A DNA stretch of 64,000 nucleotides. Source: BOG-933 sp037132135 (GTDB taxonomy: Bacteria; Pseudomonadota; Alphaproteobacteria; Azospirillales; Azospirillaceae). A program made the translations under genes and the position numbers. The stretch covers positions 1-64,000 of the forward strand of contig JBAXPR010000007.1 in the NCBI GenBank assembly GCA_037132135.1, written 5' to 3'. Each line of letters begins with the position of its first letter. Position 1 is the first letter of the stretch. Below, one piece after another: positions 16,591 to 25,250 of the stretch. Under the pieces are notes generated by a model. The model saw only the letters and a program-made list of their open reading frames with translations. It had not been told where the DNA came from and did not search any database.

Positions 16591-16840
16591 GTTGAATTCG
16601 TGCCGAACGAACGGCGCCGAACCACATTGCCATCTTAGACACCGGCCATAGCCATCGAGAATCAGGAGAACTCCTGTCGGTAGCAGCCCTTGAGTATCAT
16701 TCCGGGCCGGACGATCCCGATCAGAACCTTTACCTCAGGGGTCGCCCTGGGTGGGACGACACCGGGCCAATCGCAAGCCCGGGGAGCCGCCGCCCCCCGG
16801 GCTGTCGTCCGTGCCACCGCGGCCGGCGGGCCCGCTGTTT

Positions 16841-19522
16841 TCAGTCCTTGGACACCCGGGTCGACAGTGCCGCCTGGGCCGCCGCCAGCCGGGCGATCGG
16901 CACCCGGTAGGGCGAACAGGACACATAATCGAGCCCGGTCTTCTCGCAGAAAAACACCGAGGCCGGATCGCCGCCATGCTCGCCGCAGATGCCGATCTTG
17001 AGCCCGGGCCGCGTCTTGCGGCCCCGCTCGACCGCGACCTTCAGCAACTCGCCGACTCCGTCCTGATCGAGACTGGCGAAGGGATCCTGCTCGAAGATGC
17101 CGAGACGGCGGTAGTCGGGCATGAAGCCGCCGGCATCGTCGCGGCTGATGCCGAGCGTGGTCTGGGTCAGATCGTTGGTGCCAAAGCTGAAGAATTCCGC
17201 GCTCTTGGCAATCTCGCCCGCCCGGAGTGCGGCGCGCGGCAACTCGATCATGGTACCGACCATGTACTTCAGGTCAATGCCGCTGGCGCTGATCACTTCG
17301 GCGGCGGTCTTTTCAATCAGCTCCTTGAGGATTTCCAGCTCCTTGAGCGTGCAGACCAGCGGCACCATCACTTCCGGCGTCACCGGTTTGCCGCCGCTCC
17401 GGGTCACTTCGACCGCGGCCAGGAAGATCGCCCGGGCCTGCATCTCGTATATTTCCGGATAGGACACCCCGAGCCGGCAACCGCGATGACCGAGCATCGG
17501 GTTCGATTCATGGAGCTGCTGCGCCCGTTGCCGGACCTTGAGCGGCTCGGAGCCGGCCGCCCGGGCCACCTCGTCCATCTCGGCCTCGGTATGGGGCAGA
17601 AACTCGTGAAGGGGCGGATCGAGCAACCGGATGGTCACCGGCAGCCCCTCCATGATCTGGAACAGCTCGACGAAGTCCTGCTGCTGCATCGGCAGAATCT
17701 TGGCCAGGGCCGAACGCCGTCCGGCCTCGTTCTCGGCCAGGATCATCTCGCGCACCGCGATGATGCGCTCGGCGTCGAAGAACATATGCTCGGTCCGACA
17801 GAGGCCGATGCCCTCGGCGCCGAAGCCGCGGGCGGTGCGGGCATCGAGCGGCGTCTCGGCGTTGGCCCGGACCCGCAGCCGGCGGATGCCGTCGGCCCAT
17901 TCCATCAGCTGGCCAAAATCGCCCGAAAGCTCGGGCTCGATCGTCGGGACCAGACCGAGCATGATCTCACCGGTCGAACCGTCGATGGTGATGATGTCGC
18001 CGGCCTGGATGCGATGCGGCCCGACCGAAATCTGCTGGCTCTTGTAATCGACCCGCAGTTCGCCCGCCCCGGCGACACAGGGCCGGCCCATGCCGCGGGC
18101 GACCACGGCGGCGTGGCTGGTCATGCCGCCGCGGGTGGTCAGGATGCCCCGGGCCACCGCCATGCCGTGGATATCCTCGGGGCTGGTCTCGATGCGGACC
18201 AGGATCACGCCGTCGCCGAGCCCGGCCTGGGTCACGGCCTCATCGGCCGAAAACACCACCTTGCCCGAAGCGGCGCCGGGCGAGGCGGGCAGACCGCGAG
18301 ACACCACCTTGCGCGGCGCCTTGGGGTCGAGGGTCGGGTGCAGCAATTGATCGAGCGAGCCGGGCTCGATGCGCTGGACCGCCTCGGCCTGGGTGATCAG
18401 CCCCTCGGCGACCATGTCCACCGCCACCTTCAGCGCCGCCGCCGCGGTGCGCTTGCCGTTGCGGGTCTGAAGCATGTAGAGCTTGGACTGCTGGACCGTG
18501 AACTCGATGTCCTGCATGTCGCGATAGTGGGTTTCGAGACGGAGCCGGACGTCGTTGAGCTGACGGAAAAGGTCAGGCATCACCTCTTCCATCGCCGGCA
18601 GGTCGGAATGGTTGGCCTTCTTGCCGGCAATGGTCAGGTGCTGGGGCGTGCGGATGCCGGCGACCACGTCCTCGCCCTGGGCATTGACCAGGTATTCGCC
18701 ATAAAACGTGTTCTCGCCGGTCGAGGGGTTGCGGGTGAAGGCGACCCCGGTCGCGCAGTCCTCGCCCATATTGCCGAAGACCATGGCCTGCACATTGACC
18801 GCCGTGCCCCAGTCGGCAGGCAGATCATGGAGCCGGCGGTAGGTGATGGCGCGCGGGTTCATCCACGAGCCGAAGACGGCGCCGATCGCGCCCCAAAGCT
18901 GTTCCTGGACATTTTGGGGAAAGGGCGTGCCGAGTTCGATCCGGATCATTTCGAGATAGTTGTCGACCACCGCCTTCCAATCCTCGGCGATCATGTCGGT
19001 GTCGAGGTTGCGCCGGTTGGCGTGCTTGTACTCCTCGAGTATTTCTTCAAAGAGATGATGATCGACCCCAAGCACGACGTTGCCGTACATCTGGATGAAG
19101 CGGCGATAGCTGTCGAAGGCGAAGCGGGCGTCGCCGCTGCGCTTGATCAGCCCGGCGACGGTGGCATTGGTCAGGCCGAGATTGAGCACGGTATCCATCA
19201 TGCCCGGCATCGAAGCCCGGGAGCCCGAGCGCACCGACACCAGCAGCGGGTTGACGGCATCGCCGAATGTGGCGCCGACGCTGGCCTCGACCCGGGCGAT
19301 CGCCGCCGCCACCTCGGCCTGGAGTTCCGCCGGATAGGTCCGCTCATGGGCGTAATAATAGGTGCAGACCTCGGTGGTGATGGTAAAGCCAGGGGGGACC
19401 GGCAGGCCAAGGCTGCTCATCTCCGCGAGATTGGCACCCTTGCCGCCAAGAAGGTTCTTCATGCCGGCGTTGCCCTCGGCCGCGCCATCGCCGAAACCAT
19501 AGACCCACTTGGTGTTGCTCAT
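16841..19522 (-). CDS. ppdK: Pyruvate, phosphate dikinase
   Basis: The 893-residue enzyme interconverts pyruvate + ATP + phosphate with PEP + AMP + pyrophosphate. Its N-terminal ATP-grasp part starts with WVYGFGDG and LGGKGANLAEM; the swivelling phosphohistidine domain has GGMTSHAAVVARGMGRPC with the catalytic His at about residue 470; the C-terminal PEP/pyruvate barrel contains GTNDLTQTTLGISRDD and GICGEHGGD. ATG 19522 (MSNTKW) is preferred; GTG 19534 is a slightly longer alternative. It follows glyS by 76 bases on the same strand, an order common in Rhodospirillales. Presence with a membrane pyrophosphatase in the same window suggests pyrophosphate-linked metabolism. Confidence 0.95.
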   Translation of the reverse strand: MSNTKWVYGFGDGAAEGNAGMKNLLGGKGANLAEMSSLGLPVPPGFTITTEVCTYYYAHERTYPAELQAEVAAAIARVEASVGATFGDAVNPLLVSVRSGSRASMPGMMDTVLNLGLTNATVAGLIKRSGDARFAFDSYRRFIQMYGNVVLGVDHHLFEEILEEYKHANRRNLDTDMIAEDWKAVVDNYLEMIRIELGTPFPQNVQEQLWGAIGAVFGSWMNPRAITYRRLHDLPADWGTAVNVQAMVFGNMGEDCATGVAFTRNPSTGENTFYGEYLVNAQGEDVVAGIRTPQHLTIAGKKANHSDLPAMEEVMPDLFRQLNDVRLRLETHYRDMQDIEFTVQQSKLYMLQTRNGKRTAAAALKVAVDMVAEGLITQAEAVQRIEPGSLDQLLHPTLDPKAPRKVVSRGLPASPGAASGKVVFSADEAVTQAGLGDGVILVRIETSPEDIHGMAVARGILTTRGGMTSHAAVVARGMGRPCVAGAGELRVDYKSQQISVGPHRIQAGDIITIDGSTGEIMLGLVPTIEPELSGDFGQLMEWADGIRRLRVRANAETPLDARTARGFGAEGIGLCRTEHMFFDAERIIAVREMILAENEAGRRSALAKILPMQQQDFVELFQIMEGLPVTIRLLDPPLHEFLPHTEAEMDEVARAAGSEPLKVRQRAQQLHESNPMLGHRGCRLGVSYPEIYEMQARAIFLAAVEVTRSGGKPVTPEVMVPLVCTLKELEILKELIEKTAAEVISASGIDLKYMVGTMIELPRAALRAGEIAKSAEFFSFGTNDLTQTTLGISRDDAGGFMPDYRRLGIFEQDPFASLDQDGVGELLKVAVERGRKTRPGLKIGICGEHGGDPASVFFCEKTGLDYVSCSPYRVPIARLAAAQAALSTRVSKD

Positions 19523-19598
19523 CGTTTCCGTCACCCCTGGTTGATGGGACGCCGATCCCGTGGCCGGCGCCTGTGTTGGCCGAGCCGTTGCCCCCGGC

Positions 19599-21740
19599 TC
19601 AGCCCTCGATACGGGAGAAGTCGGCGATCAGGTTCATGGTCGTCCGGATTCGGGTCAAGAGCTTGAGCCGGTTCTCCCGTAACCCCCGGTCATCGGCATT
19701 GACCGTGACCTTCTCGAAGAACGCGTCGACGGCGCCTCTTATTCCAGCCAATTCGGCCATGGCGCCGGCAAAATCCCCCGCTTCCAGCCGGCGTGTTACC
19801 GCCGCCTGCACCGCCGCCAGCGCCGAGCCCAGCCGCCGTTCCTCCTCGACGCCGTAGAGCGCCGGGTCGGGCTCGCCATCGTAGCTCCGGGCGTCCTTCT
19901 TTTCCTCGATGCGCGCGATGTTGGCGGCCCGGCGATAGGCGGTGACCAGGTTGACGCCATCGTCGCTGCCGAGAAAGGCGCCCAACGCCTCGACCCGGGC
20001 CAAAAGACGCACCAGATCATCCTCGCCGCCCAGCGCGAACACGGCATCGATCAGATCATGGCGGACGCCGCGGTCGCGCAGCACCACCTTGAGCCGGTCG
20101 GCAAAAAAGTCGAGCAGTTGCCCGGCCGCCGCCCCGGCCGGCGCCAGCCCCGGCACCTGAAACAGGCCATGGGCGCACGAGAACAGCTCCAGCAGCTTGA
20201 AGCGCAAGCCATTTTCCAGCACCAGCCGGATAATGCCGAGCGCGGCCCGGCGCAGGGCATAGGGGTCTTTCGATCCGGTCGGCTTCTCGTCGATGGCGAA
20301 GAAGCCGACGATGCTGTCAAGCTTGTCGGCCATGGCCACTGCGACGCTGACCGGCGCGGTGGGACAGCCATCGGTGGGGCCGAGCGGCTTGTAGTGGCCG
20401 GCAATCGCCTCGGCGACCACTGCCGCCTCGCCATCGTGGAGCGCGTAATAGCGGCCCATGATGCCCTGGAGTTCGGGGAACTCGCCGACCATGCCGGTGG
20501 TGAGGTCGGCCTTGGCCAGTTGCGCCGCGCGCCGCGCCGCCGCCGGCTCGCAGCCGCCGATCTCACGGGCCAGCACCTCGGCCAGCGCCTGCACCCGCTC
20601 GGCCTTTTCGAACACCGTGCCGAGTTTGGCGTGGAAGGTGATCGCCTTCAGCGCCTCCAGGCGGCTGTCGAGCCGGTGCTTGCGGTCCTGGTCCCAGAAG
20701 AAGCGGGCATCCGACAGCCGGGCGCGCAGCACCCGCTGATTGCCGGCAACCACCGCGGCGCCACCATCGTCGGTGATCATGTTGGCCACCACGACAAAGC
20801 GCGGCCCGAGCCTGCCCTCGGGCGTACGGGTGGCGAAGTACTTCTGGTGCGTCCGCATCGAGGTGATCAGCACCTCGGCCGGGACATCCATGAACTGGGG
20901 ATCGATCGTACCAAGCAGCACCACCGGCCACTCGACCAGCCCGGCGACCTCATCCAGCAGGCCGTCGTCGGGCCAGAGGGTCAGACCCTCGGCGGCCGCG
21001 AGCCGGGTCGCCTCGGCCAGGATGTTGGCCTTGCGCTCTTCGCGGTCGAGCAGTACGTACGCCTTCCAGAGGGCTTCCCTGTACGTGCCGTAGCCACCAA
21101 CCTCGAACCAGTCGGGCGCCAGGAAGCGGTGGCCGCGGGTGCGGTTGCCGAAGGCGAGGCGGGTCGCGGAAAAGGCCCCGGCCATGCAGACATTGCCGTC
21201 GGGGCGCGGCGGCGCCTCGCGGGTGGCCACGGTCAGGCCGCCCTCCAGCACCTTGCCGTCGAAGAGGGCGATGATGGCGTGCAGCGGCCGCACCCAGCGG
21301 AAGGTGGTGTCGGACCAGCGCATCGATTTCGGCCAGGGCAGCTCGCGAATCACCGCCTCGACCAGTCCGGAGAGAACGTCGGCGGTGGCCCGCCCCGGCT
21401 TCTCGATCACCGCGAACCAGAACACGCCCTTGCCGGTGTCGCGCTGCTCGCACTGTGCCAGACTGCCGAGCCCGGCGCTCTTGAGAAAGCCCTGGACCGC
21501 GGCCTCGGGAGCGCCGACCCGCGGCCCGCGTTTTTCCTCGCGGACATCGGGCTGGGCCAGCGGCAGCCCGTCGACCACCAGCGCGAGGCGGCGCGGCGTC
21601 GACTGGACGCTTGCCGAGGCGAAGGCAAGGCCGGCGGCGCTCAGCTTCTCGATGGCGAGACGCCGGAGGTCCTCGGCGGCCCGGGCCTGCATACGGGCCG
21701 GAATGTCTTCGGAAAAGAGTTCGACGAAAAGCTCGGGCAT
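19599..21740 (-). CDS. glyS: Glycyl-tRNA synthetase beta subunit
   Basis: The 713-residue subunit of the bacterial alpha2beta2 glycyl-tRNA synthetase begins MPELFVELFSEDIPARMQ, the family hallmark. It also shows TLPLAQPDVREEKRGPR-like and MRWSDTTFRWVRPLHAI blocks and the HD-like and anticodon-binding helices at the C-terminus. It binds tRNA-Gly, while the alpha subunit (glyQ, upstream) catalyses glycine activation. The genes glyQ, a small ORF, glyS and ppdK run on one strand and likely share a transcript from the promoter at 23008-23036. Confidence 0.95.
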   Translation of the reverse strand: MPELFVELFSEDIPARMQARAAEDLRRLAIEKLSAAGLAFASASVQSTPRRLALVVDGLPLAQPDVREEKRGPRVGAPEAAVQGFLKSAGLGSLAQCEQRDTGKGVFWFAVIEKPGRATADVLSGLVEAVIRELPWPKSMRWSDTTFRWVRPLHAIIALFDGKVLEGGLTVATREAPPRPDGNVCMAGAFSATRLAFGNRTRGHRFLAPDWFEVGGYGTYREALWKAYVLLDREERKANILAEATRLAAAEGLTLWPDDGLLDEVAGLVEWPVVLLGTIDPQFMDVPAEVLITSMRTHQKYFATRTPEGRLGPRFVVVANMITDDGGAAVVAGNQRVLRARLSDARFFWDQDRKHRLDSRLEALKAITFHAKLGTVFEKAERVQALAEVLAREIGGCEPAAARRAAQLAKADLTTGMVGEFPELQGIMGRYYALHDGEAAVVAEAIAGHYKPLGPTDGCPTAPVSVAVAMADKLDSIVGFFAIDEKPTGSKDPYALRRAALGIIRLVLENGLRFKLLELFSCAHGLFQVPGLAPAGAAAGQLLDFFADRLKVVLRDRGVRHDLIDAVFALGGEDDLVRLLARVEALGAFLGSDDGVNLVTAYRRAANIARIEEKKDARSYDGEPDPALYGVEEERRLGSALAAVQAAVTRRLEAGDFAGAMAELAGIRGAVDAFFEKVTVNADDRGLRENRLKLLTRIRTTMNLIADFSRIEG

Positions 21741-21765
21741 TCGACTATCCTGCCAGCCAGACCGG

Positions 21766-22086
21766 TTATTTGCCGCGCCGGGCGCGCAGCCGGTTCATTT
21801 CTTCCATGCGGCTGAGGTTTTCCATCGAGCGGTTGATCGCCTCCAGGGCCATCTCGGCGGACCGCTTCATCACCATCAGCGCTTCGAGACGATCGGCATG
21901 ATCCTGAAACTGGCCGATGTCGTTCTGCTTGTAATACTCCTCGGCCGCGGCCGAGGTGGCCACGATCAGTTCCCACGACAAATCGTCCAGAAACGCCGCA
22001 AGTTCGGTTCGGCGCTCGATGTACCAGTCGGCGAGCCGCTTGCGTTCGTCTTCGAGAGGCGGACGATCTGTGGTTGCGGGGGTCAG
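21766..22086 (-). CDS. Small conserved-looking protein between glyQ and glyS, probable CTG start
   Basis: I do not recognise a family. The 106-residue reading is helical and charged (RKRLADWYIERRTELAAFLDD ... RMEEMNRLRARRGK), with no Cys motif or membrane helix. The frame stays open and protein-like well upstream of the first usual start (TTG 21981). The best start is a CTG at 22084-22086 that overlaps the glyQ stop in the CTGA arrangement, a 4-base coupling like ATGA. A strong GGAGGAGGG ribosome site lies 8 bases before it. No ATG or GTG exists at that place. Its position suggests co-expression with glycyl-tRNA synthetase; a role is not evident. Confidence 0.6.
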   Translation of the reverse strand: MTPATTDRPPLEDERKRLADWYIERRTELAAFLDDLSWELIVATSAAAEEYYKQNDIGQFQDHADRLEALMVMKRSAEMALEAINRSMENLSRMEEMNRLRARRGK

Positions 22087-22985
22087 GAGCGGGTCCCTCC
22101 TCCAGCCAGCCAGCCTTCACAGCAGCCCTTGGCCAGCCCGCGCACCCGGCCGATATAGGCCGCGCGCTCGACGACGCTGATCACGCCGCGGGCATCAAGC
22201 AGATTGAAGAGATGGCTGGCCTTGATGCACTGGTCATAGGCCGGCAGAGCCAGCTTGCGCAAGAGCAGCTGCCGGCACTCGCCCTCGGCGTCCTTGAAGT
22301 GCTGGAGCAGGAGGTCGGTGTCGGCGTACTCGAAATTGAAGGCCGAGTACTCCTTCTCGGCCCTGAGGAAGACGTCGCCGTACGTCACGCCCTCGCCATT
22401 GAAGTCGAGGGCGTAGACATTCTCGACCCCCTGGACGTACATCGCGAGACGCTCCAGCCCGTAGGTCAGCTCGACCGCCACCGGATCGCACTCGATGCCG
22501 CCGACCTGCTGGAAGTAGGTGAACTGGGTCACCTCCATGCCGTCGCACCAGACCTCCCAGCCGAGGCCCCAGGCACCGAGCGTCGGGCTCTCCCAATCGT
22601 CTTCGACAAAGCGGATATCGTGGTGGCGCGGGTCGATGCCCAGCATGCGCAGGCTGTCGAGATACAGCTCCTGGCTGTTGGCTGGCGAGGGCTTGAGGAT
22701 GACCTGATACTGATAGTAGTGCTGCAGCCGGTTCGGGTTCTCGCCGTAGCGGCCATCCTTGGGCCGGCGCGAGGGCTGAACATAGGCCGCCTTCCAGGGC
22801 TCCGGCCCAAGCGCGCGCAGCGTCGTCGCCGGGTGGAAGGTCCCGGCGCCGACCTCCATGTCGTAGGGCTGGAGAATGACACAGCCCTGCTCAGCCCAGA
22901 AATTCTGAAGCTTGAGGATCAGGGCCTGAAAGCTCAGGACTTGCGTACGCTTCTGGGTGCCGGTCGGCGCCATGGCCGTTTCCAT
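22083..22985 (-). CDS. glyQ: Glycyl-tRNA synthetase alpha subunit
   Basis: The 300-residue catalytic subunit carries the class II motifs around FWAEQGCVILQPYDMEVGAGT, YVQPSRRPKDGRYGENPNR and QFTYFQQVGGIEC, all diagnostic of GlyQ. It activates glycine and needs the beta subunit (glyS, 343 bases downstream) to charge tRNA. ATG 22985 is favoured; ATG 22973 is possible. The candidate promoter ends about 20 bases upstream. The stop is overlapped by the CTG of the next small gene. Confidence 0.95.
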   Translation of the reverse strand: METAMAPTGTQKRTQVLSFQALILKLQNFWAEQGCVILQPYDMEVGAGTFHPATTLRALGPEPWKAAYVQPSRRPKDGRYGENPNRLQHYYQYQVILKPSPANSQELYLDSLRMLGIDPRHHDIRFVEDDWESPTLGAWGLGWEVWCDGMEVTQFTYFQQVGGIECDPVAVELTYGLERLAMYVQGVENVYALDFNGEGVTYGDVFLRAEKEYSAFNFEYADTDLLLQHFKDAEGECRQLLLRKLALPAYDQCIKASHLFNLLDARGVISVVERAAYIGRVRGLAKGCCEGWLAGGGTRS

Positions 22986-23007
22986 GACAGTTTTTTCGCG
23001 AGCGCGA

Positions 23008-23036
23008 ACGATACAAGCCAGCCGCCGCGGAATCAA
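23008..23036 (-). promoter_or_regulatory. Candidate sigma-70 promoter of the glyQ operon
   Basis: On the minus strand TTGATT (23031-23036) and TATCGT (23008-23013) are separated by exactly 17 bases. Initiation near 23001 would leave a leader of about 16 bases before the glyQ ATG. Confidence 0.5.
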
Positions 23037-23061
23037 GCGCCGCCCGTTTTTGTCGCAGGAC

Positions 23062-23994
23062 TCAGCCCCGATGAAGCGACCAGTCCCGGGGCAGCGCGGC
23101 GAGCGCGTCGGCCAGAGGCAGGAAGCAGGGAATCTCGGGGTTGAGGTGATGCAGCGCCCCCGCGACCTGAAGATCGGGCAGGGCGTCGCTGTTCATGGCG
23201 CCGAAGGCGTCGGTCGCGCCGATCGCCTGAAAGACCTTGTCGAAGCCGGCGGGAAAGCCGACCGCGGCGCCGAGGGTCAGAATCTCCAGCCCCGACAGCC
23301 GGGCGGCCTCGATCGGCCGGCGCAGCAGCAGGCCGCGCAGTGCGTTGGCGATCACCGCGTTGCCTTTGGAGTGCCCGACCAGAAAGCGCACCTTGTCGGG
23401 CAACTGGTTGAGCAGGGCCAGAAGGCTGTTCGAATCGGCGCTGCCGCCATAATAGCCTTCAAGGCTGCCGCCCTCGGCCGGGCGGCTGGCGGCGCCGAAC
23501 GAGGGCAGGCCCTCGCCCATCCGGCGCCAGGCGTCGAAGACCTCGCCAACCATGTTCTCGGTGCGGAAGACGAACCAGCCGCCGAGAGCTTCGGAGACCA
23601 GATCCTGCATGCCGCGCCCGGAAATCACCCCCAGCACCGGTTCGCCCAGGGCATCGGCGAGTTGACGGGCCAGCGCCGCGGTGCCGAGTGCCGAACTGCC
23701 GACCCCGGCGACGGTAACCCCGGCAAAACTGACCGTTTTCAGCTTGCTGAAGGCGCGCCGGGGAAAATAGTCGATCGCCCGCCCCCCGGCCGCCGGCGCG
23801 ACCAGCAGCGCCGCCCCCTCGCTCTGAGGAAAATTGAGCACCGCCCGCTGTTCGTCGGCGCTGAGCGCGCTGACATCATAGAACCAGCGGTCAAGGACCG
23901 TGTTGCGCCAGTCGAGCGGCAGCATCGGCCGCGGCACGAACGGCAGCATCCAGGAAGAAAACGACGGAATGCCCGCAAATGAATTCTTGACCAC
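23062..23994 (-). CDS. Alpha/beta-hydrolase-like protein with GHSKG elbow
   Basis: The 310-residue protein contains FLVGHSKGNAVIANAL, a G-x-S-x-G nucleophile elbow typical of lipase/esterase-type alpha/beta hydrolases, near residue 205. No signal peptide or lipobox is present. Candidate acid and His residues are in the C-terminal third but cannot be assigned with confidence. A GTG start at 23994 gives the longest reading; later ATGs (for example MLPFVPRPM) are possible. It lies upstream of glyQ on the same strand but glyQ has its own promoter. The substrate is unknown. Confidence 0.6.
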   Translation of the reverse strand: MVKNSFAGIPSFSSWMLPFVPRPMLPLDWRNTVLDRWFYDVSALSADEQRAVLNFPQSEGAALLVAPAAGGRAIDYFPRRAFSKLKTVSFAGVTVAGVGSSALGTAALARQLADALGEPVLGVISGRGMQDLVSEALGGWFVFRTENMVGEVFDAWRRMGEGLPSFGAASRPAEGGSLEGYYGGSADSNSLLALLNQLPDKVRFLVGHSKGNAVIANALRGLLLRRPIEAARLSGLEILTLGAAVGFPAGFDKVFQAIGATDAFGAMNSDALPDLQVAGALHHLNPEIPCFLPLADALAALPRDWSLHRG

Positions 23995-24070
23995 GCCCCG
24001 ACCCCATCGGTTGAAAAACGCCCCAAGCTACCGCATGAGCGGCACAATCTCCAGTCCGATCCTGGTGATT

Positions 24071-24280
24071 TCAGCGATCATGGGGACAATCGGCATAACC
24101 GCAGCTGCGCGCCCCTTCGGCCGGACCGTAGACGCCGCAGACCCGGCACTTGACCATGGTTTCGGTGGCGATCTGCGGTTCGGCCGCCCGGGCGGCCCGG
24201 ACCTGCTCCGTACGCCGGTGCCAGCGCCAGGCGACGTACACCGCGCCCAACAACACCAATACCGTGATCAGTTTGCCCAC
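24071..24280 (-). CDS. Small membrane-anchored zinc-ribbon protein (PP0621-like)
   Basis: The 69-residue protein has one N-terminal membrane helix (KLITVLVLLGAVYVAWRW), a short charged linker and a C-terminal metal-binding pattern MVKCRVCGVYGPAEG...CGYADCP. The layout matches the PP0621 family of uncharacterised small proteins. The GTG start at 24280 has a strong GGGGAGG ribosome site. It follows atpG by 52 bases and may ride on the ATPase transcript, though these proteins are not known ATPase parts. Confidence 0.7.
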   Translation of the reverse strand: MGKLITVLVLLGAVYVAWRWHRRTEQVRAARAAEPQIATETMVKCRVCGVYGPAEGARSCGYADCPHDR

Positions 24281-24332
24281 TGCGCCCTCCCCGGCGGTCC
24301 GGCGGCATCAAAGGCGGTGACGGAGGCCTTTG

Positions 24333-25187
24333 TCAATCCCGGCGCGCCGCTGTCGCGCCGATCACGACATCGAGCAGTTCGGTCGTAATTTCCTCCTGCC
24401 GCTGCTGGCGCGCCTGCTGGGTCAGGGCTTCGAGCTTGGTTTCGATGTTGTCGTGGGCGGCTTCCATGGCGGTGAGGCGGGCCGCGTTCTCGCTGGCGAA
24501 GGACTCGAGGGCGGCATGCATCAGCCGGGTGAAGACAAACTCCTCGACCACCTTGTCGAAGAGGTCGTGGGCGTCGAGATAGACCATCGGCGTCACCGCC
24601 TCGGCCGAGCGGTAGGCCGCCGGGTCGAAGGGCAGCACGGTCTCGGTCTCGACCTTCCACAGCGGGCCGCTGGTGTTGCGGCCATAAACCAGCGTGACGC
24701 GCTCGATGCCGTCATGAGCAAGCCGGCGGTAAAGCTCGTCGGAACAGCGCAGCACGACATCCAGCACGCCGTCGAGGTGGGTGGCCATGGGCTGGGAATA
24801 GGCGACAGTGCAGCCATGCTCCTCGGCCTTGACCCGGCCCCGGGACCCCACCACCAGCAACCGGTGACCGCCGGTCCGGGCCAGGGTCCAGGCCTGCTCC
24901 AGGACATGCTCGTTGTAGGCGCCGGCAAAGCCGTGCTCGGAGGTAAAGGCGACCACCGCCATCCGGCCGATGCCCGGGATCTTGCGCGCCCGGCCGCCGC
25001 CGCCGGTCAGCGCCAGCCCGCGCGCCAGCCCGAAATTGATCACCTCGGTATACTGGCGGATACCGGGCAGCGCGTTCTGGGCCTGGCCCAGCCGCATTGC
25101 CGCCAGCGCCCGCATCGCGCCCATGATGTCCTGCAGGTCGCCGAGATTGGCGATCCGGGCTTCTATTTCCGCCAGCCGTTCGACCAT
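24333..25187 (-). CDS. atpG: N-type ATPase gamma subunit
   Basis: The 284-residue protein has the gamma-subunit N-terminal helix MVERLAEIEARIANLGDLQDIMGAMRALAAMRL and a C-terminal helix ending LEALTQQARQQRQEEITTELLDVV, the two ends that form the rotor shaft inside the catalytic head. Identity to ordinary F-type gamma is low in the middle, as in other N-type ATPases. It is the last gene of the operon, 63 bases after atpA. Confidence 0.9.
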   Translation of the reverse strand: MVERLAEIEARIANLGDLQDIMGAMRALAAMRLGQAQNALPGIRQYTEVINFGLARGLALTGGGGRARKIPGIGRMAVVAFTSEHGFAGAYNEHVLEQAWTLARTGGHRLLVVGSRGRVKAEEHGCTVAYSQPMATHLDGVLDVVLRCSDELYRRLAHDGIERVTLVYGRNTSGPLWKVETETVLPFDPAAYRSAEAVTPMVYLDAHDLFDKVVEEFVFTRLMHAALESFASENAARLTAMEAAHDNIETKLEALTQQARQQRQEEITTELLDVVIGATAARRD

Positions 25188-25250
25188 CGCACCGCTCCCG
25201 ACTCAACCCTCAGACCGGCCGGCTCTCAACCCCGAGCCGGCCCCGCGCCG

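Larger units (their letters stand above)
16254..16840. other. Non-coding interval with several hairpins
   Basis: These 587 bases lie between the convergent response-regulator and ppdK genes. Six-frame reading gives only short, compositionally odd ORFs, so I see no protein gene. The interval holds a weak plus-strand terminator (16328-16350), a structured plus-strand element (16401-16506), a minus-strand terminator-like hairpin (16547-16590), and near ppdK an AGCCCGGGG/CCCCGGGCT inverted repeat (about 16777-16805) without a T-tract. Confidence 0.6.

Noticed and set aside
16349..16642. 97-codon minus-strand ORF in the regulator-ppdK gap
   Set aside because: Composition is not protein-like, there is no ribosome site and it overlaps the hairpin elements.
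16751..19666. 971-codon plus-strand frame over ppdK
   Set aside because: Antisense shadow; ppdK motifs are complete on the minus strand.
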